Counted from the first letter of the stretch, positions 33,641 through 43,895 are shown. The stretch: 64,000 bases of DNA from Pomphorhynchus laevis (GCA_012934845.2 WNNJ02001922.1:62001-126000), one strand, 5' to 3'. Program-made: numbers and translations. Notes: a model not told the origin generated them from the letters alone.

Positions 33641-33650
33641 AGGCTGCAAA

Positions 33651-33984
33651 AATTGATGTTGAATTACCTTCCTTTTTGGTTTTTTCTTTTTTTGTTTTGC
33701 TGTTTTAGTTAAATTGACACTTCTTATTTATTTATTTAAGAAAATCATTTATTTATTTGATATTGAAAAGGTTACAGACTGCAAAGCAAATAAAGTACTC
33801 TCAAAAGAGGGAGTACATTCAACGATTACATATATGGATACGATACTCAATGAAAATTTAACGAATATACAATCAGACAATTCAAATGGAATATGTAGAC
33901 ATGTAGACTGGTTTGATTACAAGCTATCAACACTTTTATAATGCTTTTGGATTAAGATAAAGTGTTAGTTGATGCAATCAGAAA
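33651..33984. other. Spacer with a 75-codon ORF of unknown status
   Basis: A T-rich run after the JE-2 end, then an ORF at 33714-33941 that starts with ACA/TTA-rich sequence and contains AATAAA at about 33788. I do not recognise it; it could be a terminal exon or chance. Confidence 0.25.
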
Positions 33985-34560
33985 AACTTACAAACTTTGG
34001 CAAATTGACATTGCTTGTCACACTTGAAGCATGTTGTATCTCAGGCTGGACACTTTGAAGTTTATGACAAGGAAGGCCGCATAATTTACTTTTTTGGAAC
34101 TCGTGCTATACCGCAAAAATCATGGTTGTGCTGAAGATATCCCATAATACTTACCAGCCGCTCTACTGACTGTATATACCCTACATTATCATTGTTTGAC
34201 AAATCACGGATGATTGCATTTATGGATAAAGAATAAACATCCTTTTTGGATTTAATCGAACTGTTGAACTTAATTCTGTGCTGCTTCCAGTTATATAGCC
34301 ATTTCAATTGCCTGCGTTAGGTTGTTGTTTAATTCTAGGATCCCTGCTTAATATACGATGAACACATGCCATTAATGAATACTTTTAGAATATTGTCTGA
34401 GCTATTCGCTAATTCAGACACAGCACCAAATTGACAAGCAGTAAAAAGCTCACGTAGGGTTCGGACAAATTGTGATCGACTGCTGATTCGTCTGTTTGCA
34501 AGAGTGTAATTTGTATCTTGAAAATATGACGTTAACACGTTATCGCGAATTGTCGATGTA
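33985..34560 (-). pseudogene. Decayed gag of a Ty3/gypsy-type LTR retrotransposon
   Basis: Read on the minus strand in three frames. The capsid-like block 'FVRTLRELFTACQFGA' then 'NILKVFINGM' (34470-34350) is followed by 'AIEMAI' and 'LEAAQN' (about 34310-34280), a spacer, then a first cysteine pair remnant 'DFCGIARVPK' (about 34105) and a knuckle 'CFKCDKQCQFAKVC' (about 34025-33985), CX2CX4QX4C with the expected His changed to Gln. This order matches metazoan gypsy-like gag proteins, whose gag packages element RNA. Stops and frameshifts are abundant. No protease, pol or LTR was found on either side, so it is an isolated relic. Confidence 0.7.
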
Positions 34561-35084
34561 ATTTATTAACTGCTCCTTGAAACGTATCTTCTTTGTAAAC
34601 CAATAGAAAATTTCGAGTCGATATCAACTTGATCAGAAGACTACGTTTTCCATCATTGTCCAAATCATGTATCCGCAATAAATGAATTGAAACTTATTTG
34701 CTAATGAGCCCAAAAATTCGCAATAAACGAATTAAAATTTATTTGCTAATGAACTCAAAAATCGGGCCAATTTGCAGCATCTGAATCGATATACATTATC
34801 CCAAGACTAATGAACTTGTCCATTATAATTGCTTATTAAAGTGTAGTGAGCTAAAGCCAATTGCAGAGAAGATATATTAGGTTTTACAAACAATCATAAT
34901 ATAAGGATAAGTATTAGTTACAAGTTAAAATATAATGTTGATAATCAATATGCAACGTTACGACAAATTTTTTAAACAAAGAATGTTTCGGGCAGGCAAT
35001 GTAACTTTTTTCAAGACCTTGTTCGATCTGAAAAAGGATAAAGTATAAAACATTTATGGTATTTACTAAAATATAATGGATCAC
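34561..35084. other. Spacer with a local direct repeat
   Basis: CGCAATAAATGAATTGAAACTTATTTGCTAATGA and a close second copy occur at about 34673-34755 (two ~42-bp units). No gene. Confidence 0.45.
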
Positions 35085-35172
35085 GTAGGAGCACGTAAGA
35101 GCTCATGCGTGCTCCTAACGTAGGAGCACGTAGGAGCTCCTGCGTGCTCCTAACGTAGGAGCACGTTCGAGT
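35085..35172. repeat. Palindromic minisatellite, ~37-bp unit x2.3
   Basis: Units contain GGAGCACGTA, GGAGCTC and GCGTGCTCC, so each unit is itself an inverted repeat. The last unit runs directly into L2-A sequence (GAGTGATCCTACGTCTCCG). The word GTGCTCCTACGT exists in normal L2-A copies at the same place and is the likely seed of the expansion. Confidence 0.8.
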
Positions 35173-35600
35173 GATCCTACGTCTCCGATGCTTCGACCAC
35201 ACATCCACATAATTTGCCCAACTCTCCTTGCCCACAATTCACAACCGCATTCTACTACGCCTTCTCGTTACTTTTCGTTTCATCGCTATCGGCTCCCCAT
35301 CATTCATCAACTTCCCTTTCTTAGACAACACTCGCCCACCTCACTATCGCTGCGTTCCCGCCATACCCTCTTACTCTACGTTCTTAATTACTCCAACAAC
35401 TGTGGTCTCCGATCCTTCCTTGTCTCCACCCCACTCGCCTGAAATCAACTCCCACTCGACGTCCGCCGCTCTCCATCCTTTATTGCATTCAAATGCCGCC
35501 TCCGTACCCACCTCCTTATTACATGATTTAGATTTCTGTTTTTTGTTGTTGTGGTAATGTAAGCGTGTGCCGGTACGCATTTGCTACGTAAAAATAAATA
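35165..35600 (+). pseudogene. L2-A LINE 3' end
   Basis: The C-terminal ORF2 coding region appears in broken frames ('RSRHTLLLYV' and 'DYLNF' equivalents), then the hairpin tail GTAAGCGTGTGCCGGTACGC and ATTTGCTACGT at 35556-35590. 5'-truncated at the minisatellite. Confidence 0.8.
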
Positions 35601-37454
35601 TTTTTTAAAGATTCATAGTCAATAACAGGTTTTGTTGTCTTCAATATAGTATTTTATTAGGCAATATAATCTTCAATACAGTTTACAGTATTTTAAGCAA
35701 GTCTTTGATAATAACTATTGCTTACATTTAAAATTCAATTTTAATTTATATAATTTCTAAAATAAATCTGCTGGCAAATGCTATTCGTTATTTACTTCTT
35801 TAATTTATGGGAATAATACCCGGGATCAAAACTTAAAAGCCTGTTATTAATTAATCAGCTTTCAAAAATATCGAGCATTTTGTCCAGTCATTATTTTTAT
35901 ATCTTCATCTATAATGAATATTTTTACGTGACAAATTCTATTAATAAAAACAATTTGAAAATTATATTTTTATAATTTCTAAATCGATATTAAATTAATG
36001 TAATATTTATAAAATTAATAAATATTATGTATATGTAAATGAAAGCATTGACAATTTTTTATATGAAATTATGTCAAAATTGCCGCACTGTGTAGTGAAT
36101 CATACAATCACTTGTGTGCGATTCAGTAGTTGTACAATGAAAGACGGGGGATGTAGAAGACGAATTTGGCATGTATTAATGCTCAGCAAAAGCTCCATTA
36201 GCACAATTACTCAAAATGTTGTTAAAGTCGCTAAAAATGTCATAACCTTCACCAATTATGTTGCATATTAAATCAATATTTTTGATTTATAAATAACGTA
36301 ATAATAAATTTAAAAAAATCATTTAATTTGTTCAAATAAAAAATTCTAATTTAAAAAGCTATTTTCCTCGAAAATCAATATCAATGGTGGTCATTTCATG
36401 GTTATTCAGACTCATCTGTGGAGAATAATCCTCATTGCGTGCTGATAAAACCACATGCTGCATAAATCCTTAAACGACCACATAACGACTTTATTATTGA
36501 AACGTAGAAGATACTGTTATACATTATTATAACAATGAGCATTATGAGACTTGCGAAACGGCAAGTCACAAACCTGGAGTGCCTTACACTACAGTAAGGC
36601 ATGTACTTATAGCTCAATCACACAACTATTTATTATTTATTACTTGTTTCATAATTACTAATTTTGATACATTTTGCGATTTTATTTTAGATGATAACTC
36701 TTTATCCTGAACTTCTGCATTGCTACCTCCCGATACATAATCAGCATATGGTTCAATCTTTGTTAGTAAATTTAATAATTAAAATGATTCCAACGTATAA
36801 ATTAATTTTATCTGCTGCATGATATTACGTTTTGGCTGTTTTGTAAATTAATACTACAAAAATTAGAATTTTTATAAAATATAAGTCATCAATTTGGATT
36901 TTGTTTCCTTAATTTAGTAAATTAGTCATTTTTAAGATTTTTTAAAATTTGGATTTTTATAATTTAATATTTTTAATATAATTTTTTATAATTTTTATTA
37001 TTTATAAAATGTAAATTTTTAAAATTCAGGAGCAATATACTAAACGGATTAATTCAGAAATCTATTATGAACTAAGTAATAGATAATATATTATATATTA
37101 TAAATACGATTACAAATCATCAATACGATTAGAAATCATCTATTTATATGCCTATGATATTAAATTACGGCGTGAAATCAGATCTCAACAGGACAGATCA
37201 CTTCTTCAAGCAGATTTGGATACTCTTTCTAGCTGGACAGGAGACAATATAGACTGGGATACCTTCTATAAGATTGTGTTCTAAGATGCAAACTATGTCC
37301 TCGATGACAAGCGCGGTGGTTGCGCAACGGACTGTTGCGCGACGGTATGTTGTGCTGTCACGCAACATGTACATTAATCTCACATATGTTGGACAAAGAT
37401 AACTGTAAAATAATCCATACCTGCGCAAAAAAATATACTAAAGAGAAGAGAGAA
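35601..37454. other. Long AT-rich stretch without a supported gene
   Basis: ORFs at 36071-36271, 36432-36617 and 37198-37428 have no recognisable domain. A GTTGCGC-rich set of short inverted words lies at 37318-37370. No repeat elsewhere in the window matches this region. Confidence 0.35.
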
Positions 37455-37554
37455 ATTTATTTGGAGTGGCAAATACGTTCCAAAGCGCGCTTACAAGTCC
37501 ACTAAGAATAATAAAAATTTTCAAACTGATAAAGAAAAATAATTCTGCAAACGA
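37455..37554 (-). mobile_element. L2-type 3' tail
   Basis: GAGTGGCAAATACG, GCGCGCTTACAAGTCCACTAA and a following AAT-rich tract, like the tail at 25645-25700. Both continue into TTCGTTCAG-like sequence. Confidence 0.6.
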
Positions 37555-37855
37555 ATTTAGTCCGTTAGTTCATTCCATTTGTTCAGTACATTCGTTCAGG
37601 CCGTTCGTTCAGGCTGCTCGTTCAGGCCGTTCGTTTAGACCGTTCGTTCAGGCCGTTCGTACAGTCCTTTCGTTCAGTCCTTTCGTTCAGTCCTTTCGTT
37701 CAGTCCTTTCGTTCAGTCCTTTCGTTCAGTCTGTTCGTTCAAGCCGTTCCTTCATGCCGTTTGTTCAGGTTGTTCGTTTAGTCCGTTCATTTAATCCGTT
37801 CGTTCAAACCTTTCGTTCACCCTGTTTGTTCAGTCCGCTTTTGAACAAACGTGGG
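37555..37855. repeat. 13-bp minisatellite, about 22 units
   Basis: The unit is close to GTTCGTTCAGKCC or CTTTCGTTCAGTC. Early units favour CCGTTCGTTCAGG, the centre is a purer CCTTTCGTTCAGT run, and the distal units drift. 13 is not a multiple of three, so the open frame through it is incidental. GTGGGGAC/GTCCCCAC forms a palindrome just beyond it (37851-37867). Confidence 0.85.
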
Positions 37856-37859
37856 GACA

Positions 37860-39690
37860 GTCCCCACGAGAAGGTGGGGACTGAGGCGGTATTTGAATGT
37901 AATAAAAAAAGAAGCGCGGCGTATATCGAGAAAGAGCTGATTCAATGCGAGTAAGACAGCGAAAAGGATCGGAGACCGTAGATGTTGAAGGAACGAAGAG
38001 TAAGAGCGAATTACGGGAATGCAGTGATAGAAAGGTTGGGCGAGTGTGTCTAAGAACGGGAGATTGATGAACGATGGGGAGACGACAGCGATGAGACGAA
38101 AACTTACGATAAGGCATAGTGGCAAAAGAGGGAATGCTTCGAACGCAGCGATAGAGAGGTGGGGCGAGTGACGTCTATAAAACGGTGGTTTATGAACGAT
38201 GGGGAGCCGACATCGATGATACGAAAAGTTACGAGAAGGCGGAGTTGGATGTGGATAGTGGGCCAGGAGATTTGGCAAAATATGTGGATGTATGGTCGAA
38301 TCGACGGAGACTAGAAGCACTCGAACAGCGGAGTTGATGATGCGTTGTAGGGGTAGGATGATGGACTTTTGAGAATTGGCGAAGATGCTGAGGCAGTAAT
38401 CGATTTTAGTTAAAATAAGCGATGAAATAAGTGGCATACAGGAACGGAACTCGATAAGGTGCGGATACGGCGGATGTCATGGAGAATTAAGTTAGACGAG
38501 CCGACCTTGTCACGGACGAAGGGTTTACGGCAAAGGTGATCATCGGAATGGAATCCTGAGAAAGTGAGATTATTAACAATGGGGATGATTGATGAGCAAA
38601 AATATACAGGGGGAAATATATGCTATGTCGACGGGGAAGTATCCACATTATTTTGGACTTGTCTAGGTTTAGAACGAGACAAAGATGGGAGAGACGTTTG
38701 TTGATAGAAAAAAGACAGTTGGAGACAGAAATTGCGATATCGTGTATGCGATGGACGGTGCATGATCATATATAAGGATGTCATCGGCGTATTGCATGCC
38801 GTTAAAGGAGTAAGGTTTGATAAACGGAAAGAGATCGCTAAGTAGAAGAGAGAAAATCAGGGGACCTAGGACTGAACCTTGTAGGACCCCGTAGAAAATA
38901 GTGATGAGAGGAGAGGCTGATGAATTTGAATAGACGTGAAAAGAACAGTCAGATAAATATGAAGAAGCCATGGTAATGAGGATAAAGAAACGCCTTAATC
39001 ATAACGAAGGCGAGAAAGGAGGATGGAGTGGTCGACGATGTTGAAGGCGGAGGAAAGGTCGAGGGAGATAAAAACACGATATAGAGCCTTGTCACGAGAA
39101 CTGAGTAGGTCGTTGTAAACTTTCTTGCAGGCGATTTCTGTGGAGTGATTTGAGCGGAGAGCCGGTTGGAAAGGCGGGTACAGATTGGATGAGGAGAGAT
39201 AAGCGTTGATCTGTATTAAGATAAGGGGTTCTAAGAGCTCAGAAAGAGTAGGGAGGAGTGAAATGGGGCGATAGCTAGAAGGAAGGGAGGGGTCGAGTGA
39301 TTTTTTCTTAATGAGGAGGCGAACGATGGCGAATTTCCAGTGTGAAGTAAATATACGACTGGGGATGAAAGCGTTAAACGAAGTGGTGAGGAAAGGAAAC
39401 ATCGATGAGCAAATGGATTTAAGAATTTGAGTAGGCAGTGGATCGGCATGTGAGACAGGGAGAAGATGAAAGAGTTCCGTGAGTATGAGGCGAGTAACAA
39501 TGATATGGAAGGGAGACAGGTTGTGAGAGAGCATCGTGGATACTTTGGTCTGAAGAAATAACGAATAATCCAGCTGAGGAGGACATGCAGTCCTCCTCTG
39601 CTTGCTAGTCATCCTCTGCATCCAGCAGTGGGAGGGAAATGGCACTGATGAGTCATAGTGATGACCAAACGACATTCGTCATTCTTTCGC
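37860..39690 (-). pseudogene. L2-A-like LINE: most of RT and 3' end, with an internal duplication
   Basis: Minus strand: RT N-part 39675-38995 ('SYRPISLLPTLSELLEPLIL', 'LRSNHSTEIACKKVYNDLLS', 'FISLDLSSAFNIVDHSILL'), palm 38971-38669 ('GVLQGSVLGPL', where the usual Pro is Leu, and 'MQYADDILIY' intact), then the C-terminus 38437-37870. A segment of about 130 bp in the C-terminus is duplicated in tandem (about 37965-38100 and 38105-38240; both contain GATTGATGAACGATGGGGAG or a close variant). The endonuclease is missing. Frameshifts separate the three blocks. Confidence 0.8.
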
Positions 39691-39724
39691 GTTCGGCTTA
39701 TATGATTACTAAAAAATTCACGCG

Positions 39725-40110
39725 GAATGGTATCATCATTTGAGAAAAATTAGAATGTAAAATGAAAATGTTGATGAAATTGAAGCAAGTATATTGAAGA
39801 TAAGGAAGATGAGTGGAATGTGGCAAGGCGTCGGGAACGGGTAAATGAGGGATTGCATTTATTGATTTATTGTGAAGAAGCCCTAGTGCAGGAACGTATA
39901 CGTTGTTTGAAGAGGGGAAGCGAGGAGGAAGAACGGTCTTATGCTGGCAAAGAATTCCAGGCAAGTGGAGCAAAGACGATAAAATAGCGGATGCTAGGTT
40001 GAGTGCGGAGAGACGTCAAGAAGTAGAGAATTGCTTTATCGCAGAGCCAAGAGGGCATAACTCTAATCATCAAGATAATCAAGGTGTAAATAGAATGGTG
40101 AGTGACAAAT
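39725..40110 (-). pseudogene. L2-F LINE C-terminal fragment
   Basis: 'MLHLPGILCQHKTVLPPRFP' then 'NNVYVPALGLLHNKSINAIP' on the minus strand is nearly the same as 3720-4170. It lacks the hairpin tail and abuts the 5' side of the preceding L2-A copy. Confidence 0.75.
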
Positions 40111-40286
40111 TAATTATCAACTAGAACACTTTGAATACTACATTAGATTAAACCTTTCATTTTAAACAAGTTTAGCAATCTTAGTAAACACATATTAAGT
40201 TATTATAGCCATTAGCTTATTAGGAAAGTGTTTAACTTCAAATTTATTAAAATGCACAGTTTTTTATCAACATTTTACTTATTATA

Positions 40287-40580
40287 ATTTGGTCGGCTTC
40301 ATAAATTATCCTCGTGTGAAGTCTTTAATCCTAGATGCAGCACTGTACACTACAATCAGCGTAGGTGGACCTCATCAGCAGTGAGCCTACGCCTACCTTT
40401 CGTGTTTCGGTCCTTTAATGATCTGCAGAGGAAAATTTCAGCAGATCATTAAAGGACCGAAACACGAAAGGTAGGCGTAGGCTCACTGCTGATGAGGTCC
40501 ACCTACGCTGATTGTAGTGTACAGTGCTGCATCTAGGATTAAAGACTTCACACGAGGATAATTTATGAAGCCGATCAAAT
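40287..40580. repeat. 140-bp near-perfect palindrome (inverted repeat, 14-nt spacer)
   Basis: The left arm 40287-40426 is the reverse complement of 40441-40580 with one mismatch (40292 versus 40575); the spacer is AGAGGAAAATTTCA. A diverged single copy of about half an arm is at 18880-18990. Transcribed from either strand it would form a 140-bp RNA duplex. In one frame both copies keep similar peptides ('TSSAVSLRLPFVFRSF' here), so the arm may derive from an old coding repeat. It ends 74 bp before a candidate exon. Confidence 0.9.
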
Positions 40581-40654
40581 GATGATACTCGCTCGTGTAT
40601 GCAATTATTCATTCTATTTTACTTATTTTTATTTATTAACTTTTAAAATTTTAG

Positions 40655-40818
40655 TCCTTTGGAAGTGTGCAAATTGCTTGATGAACAACATTTTTGCTGT
40701 GTCGGTCAGCTTGCTAGAATCAGAGTTGAACTGTTCAGGAAACTTCCTCTAGATGACCCCAAGGATAAGAACTATATGTCATGTATGCAAATATTTCATA
40801 AGCATTTGAATAAACAAT
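40655..40818 (+). CDS. Candidate internal exon of an unidentified host gene
   Basis: A T-rich tract and TTTTAG at 40649-40654 form a plausible acceptor, and GTAAGT at 40819-40824 a strong donor. The 164-nt exon starts with one base completing a codon, holds 54 open codons and ends with one base of the next codon. The peptide ('PLEVCKLLDEQHFCCVGQLA' then 'RIRVELFRKLPLDDPKDKNY') has balanced composition unlike the AT-driven ORFs around it, and no LINE motif. Its exit phase fits the candidate terminal exon at 43495-43799. I do not recognise the family. Confidence 0.5.
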
Positions 40819-41794
40819 GTAAGTTGATAAAATACATTAGAGGAGCAAATAATTTATTTGCTTACAAGATTTACGTTATATATATAATTAAATTTTTTAA
40901 TTTATTATAAAAATTTAAATAGCAATATCATTTTAGAAATTGTATGAATGTCATAAAAATTATTTTGATTGTCCAAACAATATTTTATTACATTTATTGC
41001 CTTAATGCTGATATTAATGTTACAAACAGCGTTTTTAATAAATAATCAAGTTCAAAAAATGTCATTTATTGATTGTGTATCACTGCAGCTGCTAAAATGT
41101 CCTTTGACTTAAACTAAATGTGATCGTAAAGTAGATGACGTTTACTATAAAGAATGGTAGTTCATCCACACATTAAGTGTACTTTGGCAATTTCCAGACT
41201 CGTCATCTTGGAAGCAGCTCGTCTTAGATCCTTTAAGGAATAAGCTAATCTTTGATATCACATTTCTAATTGTAAAGTCCAACCTCATTTTCACAGAACA
41301 TATTCAAGTTAAATTCTGAAAGTACTTCTGCTCTTGGGCTTTGCTCGTTCGTAAGGCAGTTGCTATTGTTCATCAGGTGTCAAAGCAAATCCGGAACCCT
41401 CATGAAATTACTCGATTTTTATCACATAACATATTCTAACGCTATGCACCGTACATTACCCCTCCACAAACGCATCATCTCAGTATTTTACCGTGAAATA
41501 ATATTTCAATTTGCCTTCCTTCATTTAAAAATAATTTCGTCCAGCTTTGTGAGCTCATGCTGGTGAACAAGTAGAGTAGACAATGAGAAATAAATAATAT
41601 TCTTTAATTTAAATAAAAGTAAATTCAATTTTACTATCAAGCAAATAGCAAAAACAATTTCTCTCATAAAATGACTCATCAAATAATAAAAATTATTAAA
41701 ATTCTTTTAAATTTAGGTAAACAAAGTGGAAAATATTATTTGTCTCCTTTCAATGCAAAAGCAATGAAATAGTTTTATATCATTAAATAATTAT
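40819..41794. other. Candidate intron sequence
   Basis: AT-rich. A 68-codon ORF at 41360-41566 has no recognisable domain. Confidence 0.35.
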
Positions 41795-41891
41795 ATAATA
41801 ATTTATTTAAAGTGGCAAATGCGTACAAGCTGTACGCTTACAAGTCCACAAACAAAAACGAAAAAGTCAAGCAGATAAATTGTTTAAATGG
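41795..41891 (-). mobile_element. L2-B solo 3' end
   Basis: AAGTGGCAAAT, then the hairpin GCGTACA AGC TGTACGC (41821-41837) and TTACAAGTCCAC. It is identical in plan to 62643-62750, where more of the element is kept. Confidence 0.8.
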
Positions 41892-42269
41892 GATCGGATT
41901 TGATATATATAATTATTGAGACAAAATCGCTTGAAACTGTGGTCCAGGAGCCAAAGCTGGCTACGATTGATTTTTAATCCATATTTGCTGCTAAATTACT
42001 GGACTACTGGACTTCGATTATGTATAATTTCTTTTATATTAAAAGGAAATTAGTGCCTGATGCATGATTAAACTGCAATACGTACTGTCATTTATCTTGT
42101 TTAAGATGTTAAAATTTTTGATAAATTTGTTTAAAGAGAGAATATTTATTAAATAGATTTACATTTGGAGTTCCCACAAATGGGCTTCAACACAAAACGT
42201 ACTATATATACAATATATTATGATAGGTCAAGTTAGTTGAAGGTTACAATATTAAGATTGTAGTTAATT
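41892..42269. other. Unassigned
   Basis: No supported gene or repeat. Confidence 0.3.
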
Positions 42270-43143
42270 GTTAGTGAATGTGTTTAACCGAAGACCGACG
42301 TAATGCTAAGGACGAGCATCTTGCGAGGGCGAAAGAAACGTCTGCTCACAGTGAAGTGACACACTCGCTGTATGTCGATCTATGCTTTCGGGCTTGCTTG
42401 CGATGATCGTCAACATATTTTTGGCAGATGGGCCTATGTTTCCTACATAGGCCCATAGAGAAAGTGAGAGGAATTAATCCGGCGCATTCGAGTTTTGTAA
42501 CTCTCTCTAAGTACTTACTCCGTTTCCTGTTTTCATGATAGGTATGTGAACTCTGCATATTCAAAGCGTAAGACTGAGCAAGTGGATTGAAAACACAAAC
42601 GTCCATGAAGGACCGCTCCGTCGAATCGCCAAAAAGACTGTTGCATACTAAATCGAGCCTAGCAGATCTATCCTTTGTGGTAGAATCATTCTCAAAAATC
42701 ATCCCTTCAGGAACTGGTGTAAGACATGGTTCGGCTAATAAGTTATAGCATACATCCTTTAGAGCTGAACTAATTACGTCGCGTATAATATTATGTCGAA
42801 TGATGGAGATTCCTCCTATTTTACACGATTGGGCGTGAGAGATATTGAGTTTTTAGCCACAAGTGCATTTGTCGGGAATATCGTTTGGACTCCATCCGAA
42901 GCGTGTTGCAAGTGCGTCTTGTAATTGTTGTCTTGATAGGACGCGTTTATAGTAGATGGAAGGGAAACTGCTTAACCACAGTGAAGATCCGGGAGCATCA
43001 GCGATGTGTTTGAGTAAATTCTGCTGTGCCAAATTTAAGCTGCTTATAGTCGTATGTGCTTCCACTTTTTGTGCTATCTTTTTCTCTTGTTTAATTTTGC
43101 AGGATGTGTTGCTGTTCATCATCCCATAGAGCTGCTTCGATAT
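42270..43143 (-). pseudogene. C-terminal nuclease-like region of a retroelement ORF
   Basis: One frame on the minus strand runs from 43143 to about 42270 with only two stops (TAA at 42851-42853; TGA near 42344). It contains 'LATRFGWSPNDIPDKCTCG', 'HAQSC', 'IGGISIIRHNIIRDVI', 'ARLDLVC', then 'RSFMDVCVFNP', and ends 'VSFALARCSSLALR'. The Cys/His cluster, the GG...RHN..RD block and the D...D pair with 'DVxVFNP' are those of a C-terminal region found in many metazoan retroelement ORFs, probably a zinc-binding module plus a PD-(D/E)XK-like nuclease. No RT palm is next to it, so it is truncated. Few lesions suggest it is young. Confidence 0.6.
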
Positions 43144-43211
43144 TTAAGAAGGGGGCACACATACGTTTGCAGTTTTCATACGTTTGGAGTTTTCATACAA
43201 ATTGATAAATT

Positions 43212-43285
43212 TGTAATAATAATAATTTATTTAAAGTGGCAAATGCGTGCCAGCTGCACGTTTACAAGTCTACTAATTATATGAT
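43212..43285 (-). mobile_element. L2-type solo 3' end
   Basis: AAGTGGCAAATGCGTGCCAGCTGCACGTTTACAAGTC: the hairpin (CGTGC/GCACG) and tail only. Confidence 0.75.
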
Positions 43286-43494
43286 CAATTTAATTATAAA
43301 AATAGTCATTTAATTTTTATTTTTAAAATTAGCTAATTATTTAATTTTTAAATCTGTAAAATATATAAATCAACAAAATATATGTTCAAAATTTCTTAAA
43401 AAACAAATTAACTCTCGTAAATCAGGGATACTATTTTAATGCAATTCATCTTGAAATGTTTTGATGATATTAACTGAATATTGCATACATTTAG

Positions 43495-43799
43495 ATAAGA
43501 CTAAATTAAACTGTGAAAATCAAATATTACAAATCGATGATAAATTTTCTGCGAGCGTAAAACGTCAAGAGGAAAACTCAGTATATGCTCGGCTTAAGCA
43601 AATGTGTGAATGGCCAGATCAATCAAAGATTCCTATTAAGGATAAAAGTATATTAGTGTATCTTCAATCAATAAACATGATGATATACCGTGTGAATGAA
43701 TTGATTGGAGTAATGAGTTTAGAATCGAAAATAGACACTCTTGTCTTTTTGACTGAGACATTTACGATAGTAACTGAAGAACTTAAAAAACTGCATTAG
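43495..43799 (+). CDS. Candidate terminal exon of an unidentified host gene
   Basis: A TTTAG acceptor at 43490-43494 is followed by an open frame to TAG at 43797-43799; the first two bases complete a codon, compatible with the donor phase at 40818. The peptide is helical and polar ('ILQIDDKFSASVKRQEENSV', 'YARLKQMCEWPDQSKIPIKD', 'SLESKIDTLVFLTETFTIV'), ending 'TEELKKLH'. It looks like the C-terminal coiled-coil of a cytoplasmic or complex-forming protein. The open frame also extends upstream to 43461 with an ATG at 43464, so an unspliced start cannot be excluded. AATAAA lies 97 bp past the stop. Not identified. Confidence 0.5.
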
Positions 43800-43895
43800 A
43801 GTTTTACTCGATTTTTGGGATGTGTTATAGCATTGCTAATTAGAAATAACTGTTATGTTTTATTTAATTTATTAATTTGTAAATTTGTGATTTAA

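Larger units (their letters stand above)
29900..33650 (+). mobile_element. JE-2, second Jockey/R1-like LINE, divergent to JE-1
   Basis: Same architecture as JE-1 in opposite orientation: ORF1 29966-30917, spacer, ORF2 31250-33640, then a T-rich 3' end (33660-33710). By eye ORF1 is much less similar between JE-1 and JE-2 than the RT is, so these are related subfamilies rather than recent duplicates. Confidence 0.8.

Noticed and set aside
37318-37370. Several GTTGCGCRACGG words resembling a small repeat array
   Set aside because: Only two or three imperfect words in mixed orientation, no regular spacer; not a CRISPR or satellite array, and the genome is eukaryotic.
37466-37954. 162-codon ORF with repeated 'FVQ.VRS' peptide
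   Set aside because: It is the translation of a 13-bp minisatellite; the unit is not a multiple of three and the flanks are LINE tail sequence.
40441-40580. Hammerhead-ribozyme-like core words (GGACCGAAAC and CTGATGAGGTCC) in the palindrome arm, also in the relative at 18880-18990
   Set aside because: The GAAAC block lies 5' of CTGATGA, and no stem III followed by a UH cleavage site can be formed between them in either copy. The same bases also fit a conserved peptide frame. A covariance-model search would settle it.
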